DNA of 64,000 nucleotides from Opeltia flavorubescens (lineage: Eukaryota > Ascomycota > Lecanoromycetes > Teloschistales > Teloschistaceae): positions 1 to 64,000 of the forward strand of contig KE546975.1 in the NCBI GenBank assembly GCA_000442125.1, given 5' to 3'. Under the pieces are notes generated by a model, which saw nothing but the letters and a program-made list of their open reading frames with translations, made no database searches and was not told the origin of the DNA. Both the position numbers and the translations under genes were made by a program. Shown here piece after piece: positions 23,644-35,002 of the stretch. The stretch's first letter is position 1. Each line of letters opens with the position of its first letter.

Positions 23644-24694
23644 ATGCAGTGCCTGTCCTTCGTAGATAATCTGCACAGTCTTGCCGACAAGATGAGAGCT
23701 CATCATACAATCGAGACATGGAAAAGTTTTGTATACATACTTCGGTTTGTCGGCAACGTTCCGGTATTCATGCTTTGGGGACAGAGTGGAGAAGTCCATC
23801 GGAGCATTCGAGATCATCCGGACCTCCTGCGCCTAATGCCAGGAAGTGTAGATAATCTAAGCTGGTCAGCTCATGTTACGAATGCACTGGTATGTGGAAG
23901 TTCTATCTTTTGCGAGCTACCCGTGAGTTTTGAGTGACGGAGGTTAGTCTTGGATACTCTTATTTTACAACATCTTGTCTTGGTGGTTCACAAGTGGCTG
24001 TCTTCCCATCGAACCAAGTTTTGCGTTCCTTGTCTTCGATCTCAGTATTTTCGCCGTCCTCCTCACCGCTCTCATATCGAAATCGCCATACATGCCGAAG
24101 CTCCCTGCGGATTGCGGGCGCACGTCGAAGAATGTGGCACACGGATACTTCCAAGCCCTTGCAGAAGCAGAGCGCCAGAATTGGAAGCCTAGTGAGGAGT
24201 CGAATACACCGCCTTCTGCATTCTCGAAGTGTGAGACTTTCTTAATTGTATGGGCCGTAGAGCTTACCATTACGTACGCATTCTTGCTTTGAGGTGTTAT
24301 AGCCTACTTCTGACCACGATGTAGGATCTTGTACGGCATGATAGTTTTTATCGAGATCCCATCAAATTACCCCCTCTTGAAAGACCACGAGAGATACTAT
24401 ATACCAAGGTGGCGGCACTGGTTTTTCCGAACGCTTTGGATCATCAATACCTGGCCCTTCTGGTGGATCTCATCCGCCTATCGTTTCCTCGGCAGAATTG
24501 CCCGACGTGTAAAGAAGCACGCTGGCACCTTTGGGGGTCATCTCCTCAGGCGCCATCAGCCTCACTTGGAACGTGGCCAGACCGAGATGGATTCGGTCGG
24601 TCGCGAGGTATCAGATTCAGATACTGTAAAAGTATCGACGCTATTACCCACAGCTTATATTCGGCCTGTAGATGATGCTGAGATCCAGAACTAA
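23644..24694 (+). CDS. Four-helix integral membrane protein, unknown function
   Basis: Three exons (23644-23889, 23948-24273, 24325-24694) give about 313 aa with canonical splice borders and kept phase. Four hydrophobic helices are evident: WILLFYNILSWWFTSG, FAFLVFDLSIFAVLLTALIS, one spanning the last junction (FLIVWAVELTITILYGMIVF), and WFFRTLWIINTWPFWWISSA. A polar loop between helices 2 and 3 carries TSKNVAHGYFQALAEAERQN, and the C-terminus is a charged cytosolic tail (RRVKKHAG...). No known family is recognised. The start at 23644 is the first ATG of the frame, and an additional 5' exon is possible. Nothing in the neighbourhood indicates its role. Confidence 0.55.
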
Positions 24695-25147
24695 GTCCGA
24701 GGATGGAGGAACAAGGCACAAGTCGTTTGAGTAGGTTTGAATATATGTCGCGGAGATTCTGGTTCAACGTTTCAAGATGTGGAGTGGTGGGTAGTGTAAT
24801 TCTTAATGTTACCGTCCCCAAAAATGACTACAGTTCCTAATTTCTCCGACCAAAAGGCTACCTCGTAGCGATAAAGAAAATACATGGATGTCATTCCCAA
24901 CAGATGAATTGAAGACGGGCGAGATTCTCTACCATTTTACTTCCCCTGCATCAATGTTTCACGATTTAAAAATCCTAATCCAGAGTGGCAGATTGATCAT
25001 GGCAGAAGAAAGTAATGATAGCCAAGCTCTTGATTAGCCTAGCAATGTCTAGCTCTTGTAGCTTCTCCAGAACACACTAGATAATGTCTGAGCCACTGCT
25101 TCCATGATTACACCCAATACAGAACCAACACATCCCGTTATGTACTC
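24695..25147. terminator. Convergent 3' intergenic region
   Basis: A 453-base gap between convergent genes. No specific element was recognised. Confidence 0.35.
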
Positions 25148-26283
25148 CTAGATCAAATCTCTGCAAGTCTGAGGGGTATCAACATCCATCGATTCAGTCG
25201 CATCTCGCATCTCCCATATCATATAATAGTCGATATCATACTCCATCTCATCGGTCTCCTTCGTCCGTGCCGTAAATATGCAGACAGCTGGATAGATTTT
25301 CCCACCCAGCACATCCTTGTGAGCACCCAGCATATACGCAAGACCAACTCCATGTGGGGTCGCAAGCAGCGCCTTTCCTTCGTCGGAGTTCAAGGTGAAC
25401 AGTCGGCCGGGCCAAGGTAAGAAATTAGTGTCCGCAGCGGCGCGGCGGGTGTATTCCATGGTTCGACGCGTGATGGCCGTTCTCACTCTTTCGCGGAAGA
25501 CGTAGCGGAGGTTTCCGATGTCGTCGCCTAGCAAGAGTGTCCATGCAAGCCAGATGACGTCCGACCATCGATATAACTCGGGTATTCTCTGCCCAGGCTG
25601 CGCGACTCTTTCAGGCGAGAAGCTGTTATGGCAGATTATGGTCGACTTTGGACCATCTTTGATAAAACTAGCGTGGTAGCGTCCTCTTGTAGGTGGCTTT
25701 TCGTTACTTGATCAGTATTTGCCTAATATGTTCGATACACATTGGTGTACGAGCAACAGCAAGTACTCACATATTCCTGGTTGCCAATCTTGAAGTTCAG
25801 GACCTGATTGATCTCAATACGGGCAGGCTCTTCATCTTCATGCGGTAGATCCAGCTCTTGTAATGCCGGCAAGAGATTCTCATGAGGTACGTAAGGCCAC
25901 TCATCATCCCAATACCAGCCGTTCTTCTCGAGATCCTCATCTTTCCAGACATGTCCGGTGAGCGTAGGGCCATTAATGACATCCCTTATGAGTATTCCGC
26001 CTTTGCAGGCAAGATCGCGGAATTCTGAAGCACCATCACGTTTCAACAAAACATCATCTGAGATCGATGTAGAGAAATCGTCTATGCTGGGTTCATACAC
26101 GGCTTCAGCATATCTGGAGACACTCATCTGCGCATCATCTGAAGCTGTACGCTGCATGTATCGATGAGTGTGATTGTAGTAGACGTGTCCGAGAGCGGGT
26201 AGACATGTCGAGACGACCCAAAAGAGAGCTTGAAAAAGCATATCGGTGACACTTAAAGTTCCCTGGTTTGTGGATTGGGGCAC
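25148..26283 (-). CDS. Conserved-looking hypothetical protein, 353 aa
   Basis: Two exons (26283-25771 and 25696-25148) separated by a 74-base intron with GTGAGT/AAG borders. The N-terminus has one hydrophobic helix (MLFQALFWVVSTCLPALGHV). An acidic, tryptophan-rich central part (GWYWDDEWPYVPHENLLPA) follows, then a segment that looks like a folded domain (RGRYHASFIKDGPKSTIICH, ELYRWSDVIWLAWTLLLGDD) and a C-terminal strand-rich part (KIYPAVCIFTARTKETDEM, DIDYYMIWEM). I do not recognise a family. Further open minus-strand frames up to about 26610 may be 5' exons of the same gene, since they contain plausible coding sequence (SARFQRFTARCSHDYRIEH), but I could not join them with confidence. Confidence 0.6.
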
Positions 26284-26895
26284 TGCTGGCCTAGGTACTT
26301 GAAGGGCAAGAATGCAGGGTGTCCAATTTGATGATCAGATAGCAATCTTGTTCGATGCCGGACACATGGACTTACATAAATGGTGTCCATTGCGCGCGAG
26401 ATATGTACCTGAGGCTGAGTCTCGAAGCTGACCGCAGCAAACGAAAAGACAGGTGAATATATCCTGTATCTTTGGCACAATATGTTCAATTCTGTAATCG
26501 TGGCTGCATCTTGCAGTGAAGCGTTGAAAACGAGCGGAGAATATGTCTTTCATCGGAAGAGACATCGCCACATGCTCATTCATCTCATGTAATAAGAAGT
26601 CAAGGTGCATTGATTACCACATGCTAATCTCATGAATGTACTGTGACGATGGAGCCATAGTACTCGATGCGCAGTGACTCGTTATGCTCGTGACTTCATA
26701 GTTCCTACCTCTTTATGAAAGATCTGGAAAAATCACGTGGTTAAAGTATCTATCATCGTCAGGAGATCCAGTGTCGAATGAATAAAGTCGAGCCATGATC
26801 CGCCCAACAATATGAATTCGTCTACCAACCGATGAACCGTCTTTAAGATCGTCAGATCTCGCTCAGCAGCGATGTAGAAACGGGTTGAATTTCTG
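26284..26895. other. Intergenic or possible 5' exon region
   Basis: About 610 bases upstream of the minus-strand gene ending at 25148. Overlapping minus-strand frames could be unassigned 5' exons of that gene; nothing else is supported. Confidence 0.35.
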
Positions 26896-28223
26896 TTACA
26901 GTTTACTGACGAGCGGTTTATGCCGTGGATGAGGCGAGCCATACCCGATAGACCACTCTGCCTGCACTATGACTGTGACCCCATTTTGTTTCACCACCAG
27001 ACCTGCAGGTATAGCTTCTTCTATCCCGTATTTTTCTCCCGCAGTAGCCCATTGAATCCCAGGGAGGTAAGACAGTGGTGACTGATCCATCGTGGAGATT
27101 TGATAACTGTCGACCCTGTTCCAGAGTTTGCCTGACCTTTTCAGCCGAAGGATGATGTTCTTATACCCCGAATCACCACAAATACCGCAATCGAGAACAA
27201 CGTCTAATCTTTTGGTCTTTGGATCCCAGGAAGCGCGTGCCAGTGGAACTCGTAGCCCTTGGTTCGTCATCGTATAGGGGTCTCGGTGAGTTTGAATAGG
27301 TCCCTGCTGGTGAATATATCTAGACTGAGCAAAGTCGGTCGGCCATCTTGCAAGTACGCCTGTCCCATATGACTCTGTGGTCCATGCAAAGATCGAATCA
27401 TCGCTATTGCTGTTAATGATCTCCCGCTGTAATCTGATGAAGGCTCTCTGCTTCTCCCCGTATAGAAGCGGCATGTTGACTTTGAAGATGCCTAGCAGGC
27501 AATAGGCCATGTCTTCGACCCGACTTGTGCGTCGTCTAGATGCCCAACTCATCCTCGTCGCTATACTAGGCTCTGTGCTCCCTCCCTCCCAATACCTCAT
27601 TGGCGCAATGTGGCCGCGACAGTCTACAGAGGAAGTGCATGTTGCCTCGCCATCGCCTCTGGTTTCAACCAATAGATATTGAACATCAATCTGAGTGATC
27701 CCAGAGACTTCTTGGACAAGCTCATGTTTGGTTCCTATGAAGCGCCACTTCTGATCGAAGAAATGCACGTGAGTAGGCGCCAAGAGTTCCTGCAAGGTCC
27801 ATCCTCTTGTGAACCATGAGCTTTGATGGAATTGAGACATGGAATCATATTGCATCTCTGAGGTCTTCGGTTCCCATAGAACATCAGACGGATATACAAG
27901 GCAGATTGCAGCCCTCCTATACCAATCATACATTGAATTGATAGCCTCTGACAGCTCTGCACTGCTCTGTTTATTGATGCAGCACGTGTCCACCCACAGC
28001 CATTTCAAGCCATAGATAAGTGCCATATCGCAGCATTTTCTTATTTTGCATAGCCTTCATGGTCCTTCGTCGTGCTTTCCCAAAAGTGTTCCTGGAAAGC
28101 TTGCTGAAAAGTTTCAAAGCTAGCCTCGTTGTGGGACCAGCGGTGGGACAGGATCGCATACTCTAGGATCTCATAGTCATTGAAAATGGTGAGGCACAAT
28201 GTTTCCGTGTCAATTAGTCTCAT
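26896..28223 (-). pseudogene. HET-domain protein, second subtype, apparently interrupted
   Basis: The minus strand encodes a HET domain of the NWD/HNWD-like type: MRLIDTETL...YAILSHRW at the start, then LKWLWVDTCCINKQSSAELS, EAINSMYDWYRRAAICLVYP, SWFTRGWTLQELLAPTHVHF, and the STRVEDMAYCLLGIF-like segment with MPLLYGEKQRAFIRLQREI. A C-terminal region follows to about 26896. The domain content is complete, but the gene looks interrupted about once in the N-terminal third, either by a real lesion or by an error in the assembly. It differs from the other HET gene here (17538-19625) in subtype and is not a recent duplicate of it. Its recognition partner is unknown. Confidence 0.7.
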
Positions 28224-28846
28224 GCTGTAAGATTTTCAGAGTCTGGCTTTTGATAAAGGATTGGGATGCAAAACGAGGCTCGCAACTTCAATTACAGCCT
28301 TTTCCTAGAAGAGCTTAGTTCGGTGTGTATGAGATCAGCTGGGCACGAGTCGTATAGCATGTAGCTGTGGAGCAACTGTTATCAGGATCAAGTTTGAGTT
28401 ATAAGAAGAATCAATATTCCATTGGAAGTGCAACTATGAAGAATGAATAGCAGATGTAACGGATTCCCGGAGTTGTACAATAAATTGGGCGCAAACCATA
28501 CTCCCTCAACTCTCGAAATATAAATAATGCTGTGTACCTACAGGGAGCTTGGCTGATGTAGCGTTCTACCGTATTGATTAAATTTTATAACTCGTTTTCT
28601 AAGACTTACAATGCTAAGTATCATCTCGTAGTGGAGTTGTTCTAAAGCTGTGAACGTACCGATTCGAATCAGGTTAGGACCGAGGCGTCGTATGAGATGC
28701 ATCTGTTTCTGCCAATATCCCGTTAGCCTCGAATCCCTCCTGATCTACGGCGTCGAAAATATCACAGGGGTTTGGGGGAGTAGGCACGAGGGCAGTTTTA
28801 TAAATGGTGTAGAGAATTTCAAGATTCTCGCCCCACATCCAATTTC
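28224..28846. other. Intergenic region, no supported gene
   Basis: About 620 bases containing the promoter side of the HET gene and the 3' side of the next minus-strand gene. No element was identified. Confidence 0.35.
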
Positions 28847-29449
28847 TTACACTATAGCAGTGCCATTAATCCCTCCAGGTAACCTATCCGCAACATAAAG
28901 CACCCCCCTCCCATTCGGCAGCACTACCCTCCTCCTCACCCCCTCTTCCCCTGCCATCCCCAACAACCCCACCCCCCTCTCCCCCTCCGTCGGCAACCCA
29001 TCCAACCTCATAATCTTCGCCACAACCCCTCCCTCATCCTCATTCGGAAAGTCCAAACCCACCTGCTTCCTCCTCTCCAAACACTGCGAAAACACCGTTT
29101 GAGCCACATCCACCACATCCTCCAATCGAAACGCCACCACAGCCGCCAACGCATTCGGGACCGCGTCAACGAGGATACCGCAAGTGGTGACAGGGCGGCG
29201 CTCATCTTCTACGAAATACCAGCGGGGGAGGTTTTCGGAGCCGGGGCGGGATGGGAGGTGCCTGCCCCAGCGGCGAATGCCGGATTCGCCGGGGAGGGAG
29301 GACATGTAGGACAGGCCGACGATGAGGCCTATGCAGTCGATTTCGTCGGGGAGGAGGTGGACGGGGGGGTAGCAGATCCATGCGAGGGAGAGGGTGGGGA
29401 GGAGGATGATGAGGAGAGAGTGGAGGCATAGATAGTGGCGGGGCGCCAT
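28847..29449 (-). CDS. Small secreted cysteine-containing protein, about 200 aa
   Basis: The open frame extends to 29620, but the best start is the internal ATG at 29449, because it begins a clear signal peptide (MAPRHYLCLHSLLIILLPTLSLA). The predicted mature product is about 178 aa with four cysteines: two near the N-terminus (WICYPP, EIDCIG), one in the middle (VTTCGIL) and one later (SQCLERR). This pattern could form two disulfides. The segment RRWGRHLPSRP...NLPRWYFVEDE precedes a helix (AVVAFRLEDVVDVAQTVFSQ). There are no catalytic motifs. It resembles the many small fungal secreted proteins of unknown function. Codon use is strongly strand-biased (see findings). Confidence 0.65.
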   Translation of the reverse strand: MAPRHYLCLHSLLIILLPTLSLAWICYPPVHLLPDEIDCIGLIVGLSYMSSLPGESGIRRWGRHLPSRPGSENLPRWYFVEDERRPVTTCGILVDAVPNALAAVVAFRLEDVVDVAQTVFSQCLERRKQVGLDFPNEDEGGVVAKIMRLDGLPTEGERGVGLLGMAGEEGVRRRVVLPNGRGVLYVADRLPGGINGTAIV

Positions 29450-29890
29450 GTTCACAACAATTTTTTGTTTCCCCCTCTTGAGTGTTGAAGGTGAAGTGGC
29501 AGATGGGTTTTTATTGGTGTACCTTTGCGATAATTCGGCAAGCAGGGGGATAAGCGGGTGAATGCATGCATGCGGAGTGGGAGGAAGTGCGGGAGACGAG
29601 ATCTTGCCGCCGCAGTACACGATCGGAAAGGCACGCGGGGACGTGGAGGCCCAATGAGATATGAGACGAATGAGCGGATTTTACAAAGTGGATGTTTCAG
29701 ATATCGGAATCTTGAGATTCCAATGCTGAGAACAACGTCAATGAAATGACTGTCAAATGGCTGAGCGCCTGTAGGAAGATACTTTTACACTAGACCACCC
29801 ATGCTTCCCCACCGTCGATTGGAGCTTCGAGACTCCCCACTCCTTCTTTGCGATACCTCGAGTTAGTCTCTCATGACATCTTCTAGCTTA
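29450..29890. other. Intergenic region
   Basis: About 440 bases between two minus-strand secreted-protein genes. It presumably includes the promoter of the 28847-29449 gene. A cluster of purine-rich words lies near 29560-29660. Confidence 0.35.
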
Positions 29891-30540
29891 TCAAACTACC
29901 GAGTAGACCCCGACGGCGACTTTACTCCCATCCTCACTTGGATGGATGGTAGTGAGTAGAAATTCACCCATCAGCTCTGCTTCGGGACCGTTTACTTCAA
30001 CAATCTGTTCTACATGATCAACGATGCAGTTTCGATGAACGGCGCAGCCGGTAGAAGAGGAAGCTTACGGCATCAGCGAATTGCGAGCTGGAATTGCCCG
30101 TTCCAGAAACCTGCACTAGCAAGGTGGAATTATGGCTAGTGGTGCCATAGATGGTAATGAACGCATCCTGACGCGTCCCATTTGCCAGAATTGTAGGAAA
30201 GGCAAGGCCACCATCGATTGTAGCGTTGAGCAGTGGACCGGAAAAGCTCCCACTGCTGATGGGTTCAACTAAATAACGCGACGAGGTGAGTCAAGAGAAA
30301 AGATTGCAAGCAAATTATTACAAGATTATTAGGGAGATATGACATACTGACGCGGACTCCACCGGGGATGCGAACTGTAGGATAACGCCTGGCGACATTG
30401 ACACTGCCGCTAAATGCTAGAGAAAGTCCCGGGAAAACGAGAGGAGGCAGAGCTGAAGCATTTCCATCGAGACCAGCTGCAAAATCATGATGAAGAATGG
30501 TAAGGAAAGAAGCAACGGCTGGTAGGCTGAGGAAACGCAT
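29891..30540 (-). CDS. Secreted DUF3237-like protein, 168 aa
   Basis: Three exons (30540-30348, 30268-30069, 30004-29891) are in phase with canonical borders. The start MRFLSLPAVASFLTILHHDFAAG is a signal peptide. The mature part reads PGGVRVIEPISSGSFSGPLL, a close match to the DUF3237 barrel entry (R..IPI.GG..GP.LNA), then NATIDGGLAFPT, DAFITIYGTTSHNSTLLVQV and NSSSQFADA. The last short exon (VNGPEAELMGEFLLTTIHP to SVV-stop) is the least certain. Several N-x-S/T sequons fit an extracellular location. DUF3237 proteins form small beta-barrels and have no established function in fungi. Confidence 0.65.
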
Positions 30541-33215
30541 GGTCAGAATCGATTGAGATGCAGGAGGTCTGAAGTTCGCTGTAATGACTGCTTTGATGAA
30601 GGAGGGGAGATGGTTGATATCTCTCCAGAGTGCAACACGCTCTGGTACTTATAACTCATCTCATCTCAAAAAAAAGATGAGCTGAAATTCCTTACGGACG
30701 AACGATAGGCTTGCGAGCATGGGTATTGTCTTCACTCCCCTATGGGAAGTAGTGATTCCCCCATATATCCCCTTCATGCTGGCGCTGAGGAAGTGGGAGG
30801 CCTGAAGTATCTTCAGCTGAGGCTTCTCAAATCTTGGTCTAAGCCGAATGCGGCGACAAGTCGCGCGACCAAGATTGCGAGATCGGTCATCACGCTAGAT
30901 CTGCTCCACTAAGCAGTAAGCTCTAATCAAAATGCGGCCGTTGCAAGTATGATATGTGAGGCAGGAATAGAATAGCGCGAAGATTCGGGGAAGATTTCAA
31001 AATTGAATCGGTGCGTTCAACAAGATGACCCGAAAGAAGGAGACGGGCGCCCAAAGTTGAAACAGGCATGGATTGAGCTGCCTCGCATAGTGCAATATGA
31101 ATTATTGGGATGAGATATTGTCTTCAGGGATACTATTCCTTCTGCAGCGGAAACATCGTAACGATGTCGGAGCCAATATTTCAAGCTTGGTAATTATCGT
31201 GTTACATTGCTGCCACAGAACGCAACGAAAACATATAACCTTAACAGGGAATTGCGAAGGAAGAAACTAGTCCATATGTTTGTTCCATTTCGCCGGCCTA
31301 CATCGTCTGTAGACCAGCTCCCCTGCTTTTGATGCTTTTTGAGACCTTATATCGCCTCAGCAAAGCTTCAATCGTCGCATCAAAGAAGCGAATCTGTGGA
31401 ACTGTCGTTGAAGCTGGAACACACTTTCGTGCAGAACCCTCTCCGCTCCTGGAGACGGCGCGCCCAAAGCTTACTAGGAGTGACTTGCTCGTTGGCCAAG
31501 TGGGGTGTCCTAGAACATATCAAAACATTGTACATCACGAGGAATACGTCCATGAGTTAGGAGATGGTAGATGAGGCAAGTCGCCGTCGCCATTCCCCAC
31601 CGATGTGGAAATGCCCCCAAATTCTTTCAACGGCGCACTGGCAATCGAGACTATGGTTTCACAGTTTCCCCAAATCGGCCTATCGATAAGGTCTCAGGTC
31701 CTAGATATTCCTTTGGAGCCAGAGGAGAAGAGGCTGGCTAATAGCTCTCAGATTTGAAAAGGCAGGCATCAAATCGCTTTCCCAAGCTCATAACTTGCGA
31801 AGATTGCTGCTCTGACCTGAAACCTGTCCGTTGTTCTTTCCATGAAACCTCCCAGAACAGAATTATGGCTGGGTTCACCATTGTGTCATGCCCAAGGTAG
31901 CCTGGCTCTCAATTTTTCCATCTCTTAGATCTCCACTGGCGCGGTTACGACTCTCCCAGCATTGTAAATCCATAGCCTTGGCGATGATGATGAATAATTC
32001 ATGACGTATAGGCACGTGAATCTTAGCAGGTATGAAGGCGTATTCCAGTACACGGTAGCAATGGATGTTTCTACCCAAATAATCCCTCCTCTTTCTAGTG
32101 TAGATTGGTGAGCTTGGCTCCGCCTGGTCATCGTAGTTCGGTGACAATCTGAAATGCTATCAGTCGCGGTCTCCCAGTAGTATTAGAAAAATACCATTTC
32201 CCTCATCCCTTGCCTATGATCCCATCTCGAGCCACGCTTCTGGCCTGTCTTCCAATGCTGCCTTATCCCTGATCTCTTCGCGACAGCAGCAGGAAACGCT
32301 GCTGCCCTCTTGGGAACTTCAATCGTAGGCACTTCCGTCGCAAAGGGACTGAGGACAATGGGCGAAGGCACAGGATGTGAGTGCTGGTGCTCGAGATTCA
32401 GAGAACAGTGGATGACGAGGCTCGAGCCCATCAATCTCGAACCGGCCGGTCATGGAGGTTGGTGGTAGTCAGAGGGTAACCAGCAAGGGCACCACCTTTG
32501 ATCAAGAAGGTACGCATGCTGGATTGCTGCTTCCAGCTGGCCACGACGAGGCAGAGGCTTCAAAGCGAGCTGTTGAGAATGGGAGGTTTGCAGCGTGCTT
32601 CAGGAGCTAGAGCTTCTTCATTGTGGCAAGTTCGTGGCATGCAGTATGTAGTGGGGCGGAGACATTTATATATCCTTGCGGACCTGTAAAGGAAGTCATC
32701 GAAATAGAAAGCAGATGTCATCCGTGAGGAAGAAGGAAAAGGTCGCGACTCGGTACGAATACGAGCTGACTCAGCAGCCGGGACAGGCCGCCCTAAAATT
32801 TTCAAGGGTTTCTTTCGCATGATCGCTGACTGATCAGTGGCTCTGCCATCATGCTCGACGCAATAACCAAGCCGAAAAACAGTAGAATCATTCTGGACAA
32901 TGAATTTGTTCCTCCTCCTCTCTCTTCATCAGAGGTAAGAGGCTTCTAGTGCTATTGGGGCTGGTGTATCGATTTTAGAGCAGAGATACGGTGTAGGATA
33001 AAGGACATTAGATGACCATTTACATCTGCGGGAAATGGGGATGGACATGGAATACGCAGAGCAGTTTTTAGTGGTGGGTTGGGACGGTTACAGATTTCTT
33101 TTAGACCTATCTTTCCATTTCTCTATGACCTAGTGATAGATACCTATTAGCTGAAAGCAAGAGAATTTGTAACCCCCAAATTATGCTCGTTCTCTGTAAG
33201 AATACATATTTCAGA
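30541..33215. other. Gene-poor stretch with one dispersed repeat copy
   Basis: About 2.7 kb without a supported gene. Short frames near 31329-31574, 31875-32147 and 32183-32434 show no domain. The stretch includes one copy of the dispersed repeat described at 32541-32782. Confidence 0.4.
32541..32782 (-). repeat. Dispersed repeat, copy B
   Basis: About 242 bases on the minus strand align end to end with 57238-57464 on the plus strand. Shared words include CCGGCTGCTGAGTC, CTCGTATTCGTAC, CTTTTCCT, CACAATGAAGAA versus TACAATGAAGAA, TCTCAACAGCT versus CCTCAACAGCT, and CTCTGCCTCGT. By eye the identity is roughly 70-80 percent in the conserved stretches. Both copies keep a long open frame (AAES.RIRT...PF), but neither has a domain, so I treat it as a repeat or decayed gene family rather than a proven gene. 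Confidence 0.65.
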
Positions 33216-35002
33216 TCAAGAATCTGAATAGATCATGTCGAGTTTAAATCCCCCGACACATCCTCGCTGGAAAAGTCCATTCGGATCATAAGCCCTACTC
33301 ATCTCCTGCAGGAAAAGCTTGTTCTCCTCGCCATACCCATCGAAGGGTTTTTGCCAGCTGGCGCAATAGTTAAGGTATCGATACCGGTCGGCGGTTCCAT
33401 GAGAATCCGCGTATTCATCGATGCGATTGATAGCGTCTCGCGTTGTTTGGTTAACAAGCTCGTCGTCTTTGCTGTTTTGCCAGACCAGATTGAATTGGAC
33501 GATTATGAGTGATTCGGTGCGTGTCTCGAGTCCCTGGCAGTCTCGTTGACCTTTCTTAGCCCATGTCGGTAGGAGGGGTGAGAGGACGAGGGTGAACATC
33601 ATGCCCTTGACGTGGCGGAAAGAGCTACTGCAATTCTTGAAGGTGGTGTGTGCGAAGATGAGCGTGTCGTAGTCGTTTTTCACGGTTGTTGTGGCGAATA
33701 GCTGGCTAGTGTGGAAGGAGAATTAGGTTCGAGCTGTGCTGAATGGGATAGCATTCGTGTGTGGGTATGGGGGCGGGCGGGGGGGAACTTACCGGTATCC
33801 AGGTGGATTGGTCGATTCCAATTCATGTGTTGCGCTGGTGAGAGATTGGATCTTAGCTGTGCTCCACAATCTTCCAATGGACTTGAAGTTGTTGAAGCAG
33901 ACTGGCCATGCTTTAGGTTTTGTGTACACAAGGTTTGTGGCGAGAACCTGGATTCCAAGTTTCTGCAGGTAGGTGAAGCATACTAATGGACCTGCGGCGT
34001 TCTCGTCGTATTTACCGGGCTCGGCTTTGGTAAAGTCGTGGAGCGCAAGAATCAGTTGATTTGCCTTGGAGGCAGTCAGGTATTGGAAGCCACTCCAGAT
34101 ATTTGCCGAGGGAAAGCTGCGGGTAACGAAGCTTGTTACGATCCCGAAGTTATTGGAGCCACCTTTGAGGGCACGCCAAAGTCTTGGGTTCACTGATTCT
34201 GAGGCTGTAGCACGGGTGCCGTTGGCTAGGATGATCTCATAGCTGAGAATGTTGTTGCAAACGAAGCCGATACGGGGCGAGAAAATCGACAGGCCGCCTA
34301 AGACAGGATTAGGTATGAATCAGAAGAATAGAGACTGATAGACAGTGACTATGCGTATCTGTATCGCTGAAGAACGGACGGGCAAATACAGATAGGCGCA
34401 GCGCACTCACCTCCCAACGTCAAGCCACCTACACCAACAGCGGAACTTCTGCTCCCGGCAACCGCGAGCCCCCTCTTATCCAAGGTCTTAGAGACATCTC
34501 GCCACGTCGCGCCAGTGCCAATGATCACAGAGGCGCCGTCTTCTGAGGGTGATACCTTGTTGAGAAGCCGAAGATCGATGACAACCCCTCCATTGATATT
34601 GGCAGCGCCGGGAATGGGAGAGTGACCGCCACTTCTTACGGCAAAGGTTTGAAGCTTGCTGCCTAGCCGAACTCGTTCATCGAAGTCGCGTTTCAAGATT
34701 CCAACTGTAACCGCAAGGTCCTCGGCATTGCGTGGGCGGACGACGCACTGAGGCACAATATCCCGCTCTTGCAAGGCCCAGTATGATAGGACGGACTCGA
34801 CGAAGACGGGGTGCGGGCCGAAAAAGACGCTGTCAGGAAGGCTTTGTGTAAGAGCGATGCTGACTGCACTGCGATTGGAGCTAGTGAACTTGCTTTCGTC
34901 GATTTGATAACGTACGTTCTGGAGATGAATGACTATAAGGCTTAAAGCAATGACGACGACACCTATCAACACAGCATTGGCCCACTGATTGTCCATAGCC
35001 AT
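33216..35002 (-). CDS. FAD-linked oxidoreductase, berberine-bridge-enzyme type, membrane-anchored
   Basis: Three exons (35002-34411, 34297-33793, 33705-33216) give 528 aa. An N-terminal membrane helix (VLIGVVVIALSLIVIHL, residues about 11-27) replaces the usual signal peptide. The PCMH-type FAD-binding domain follows: QCVVRPRNAEDLAVTV, FAVRSGGHSPIPGAANING with His127 as the likely covalent FAD-histidyl residue, GTGATWRDV and VGVGGLTLGGGLS. Then come LWRALKGGSNNFGIVTSF and the C-terminal BBE domain (YRYLNYCASWQKPFDGYGEE, RAYDPNGLFQR). The cysteine used for a second flavin link in bicovalent members is not present at the GLS position. Members oxidise alcohols, sugars or alkaloid-like C-N/C-C bonds. 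It lies 8.6 kb from the A-T-C gene and could be an accessory tailoring enzyme, but no shared regulation is visible. Confidence 0.9.

Noticed and set aside
28847-29620. Full 257-codon reading of the secreted-protein gene
   Set aside because: The first 57 residues look like 5' untranslated sequence, and the internal ATG at 29449 begins a textbook signal peptide.
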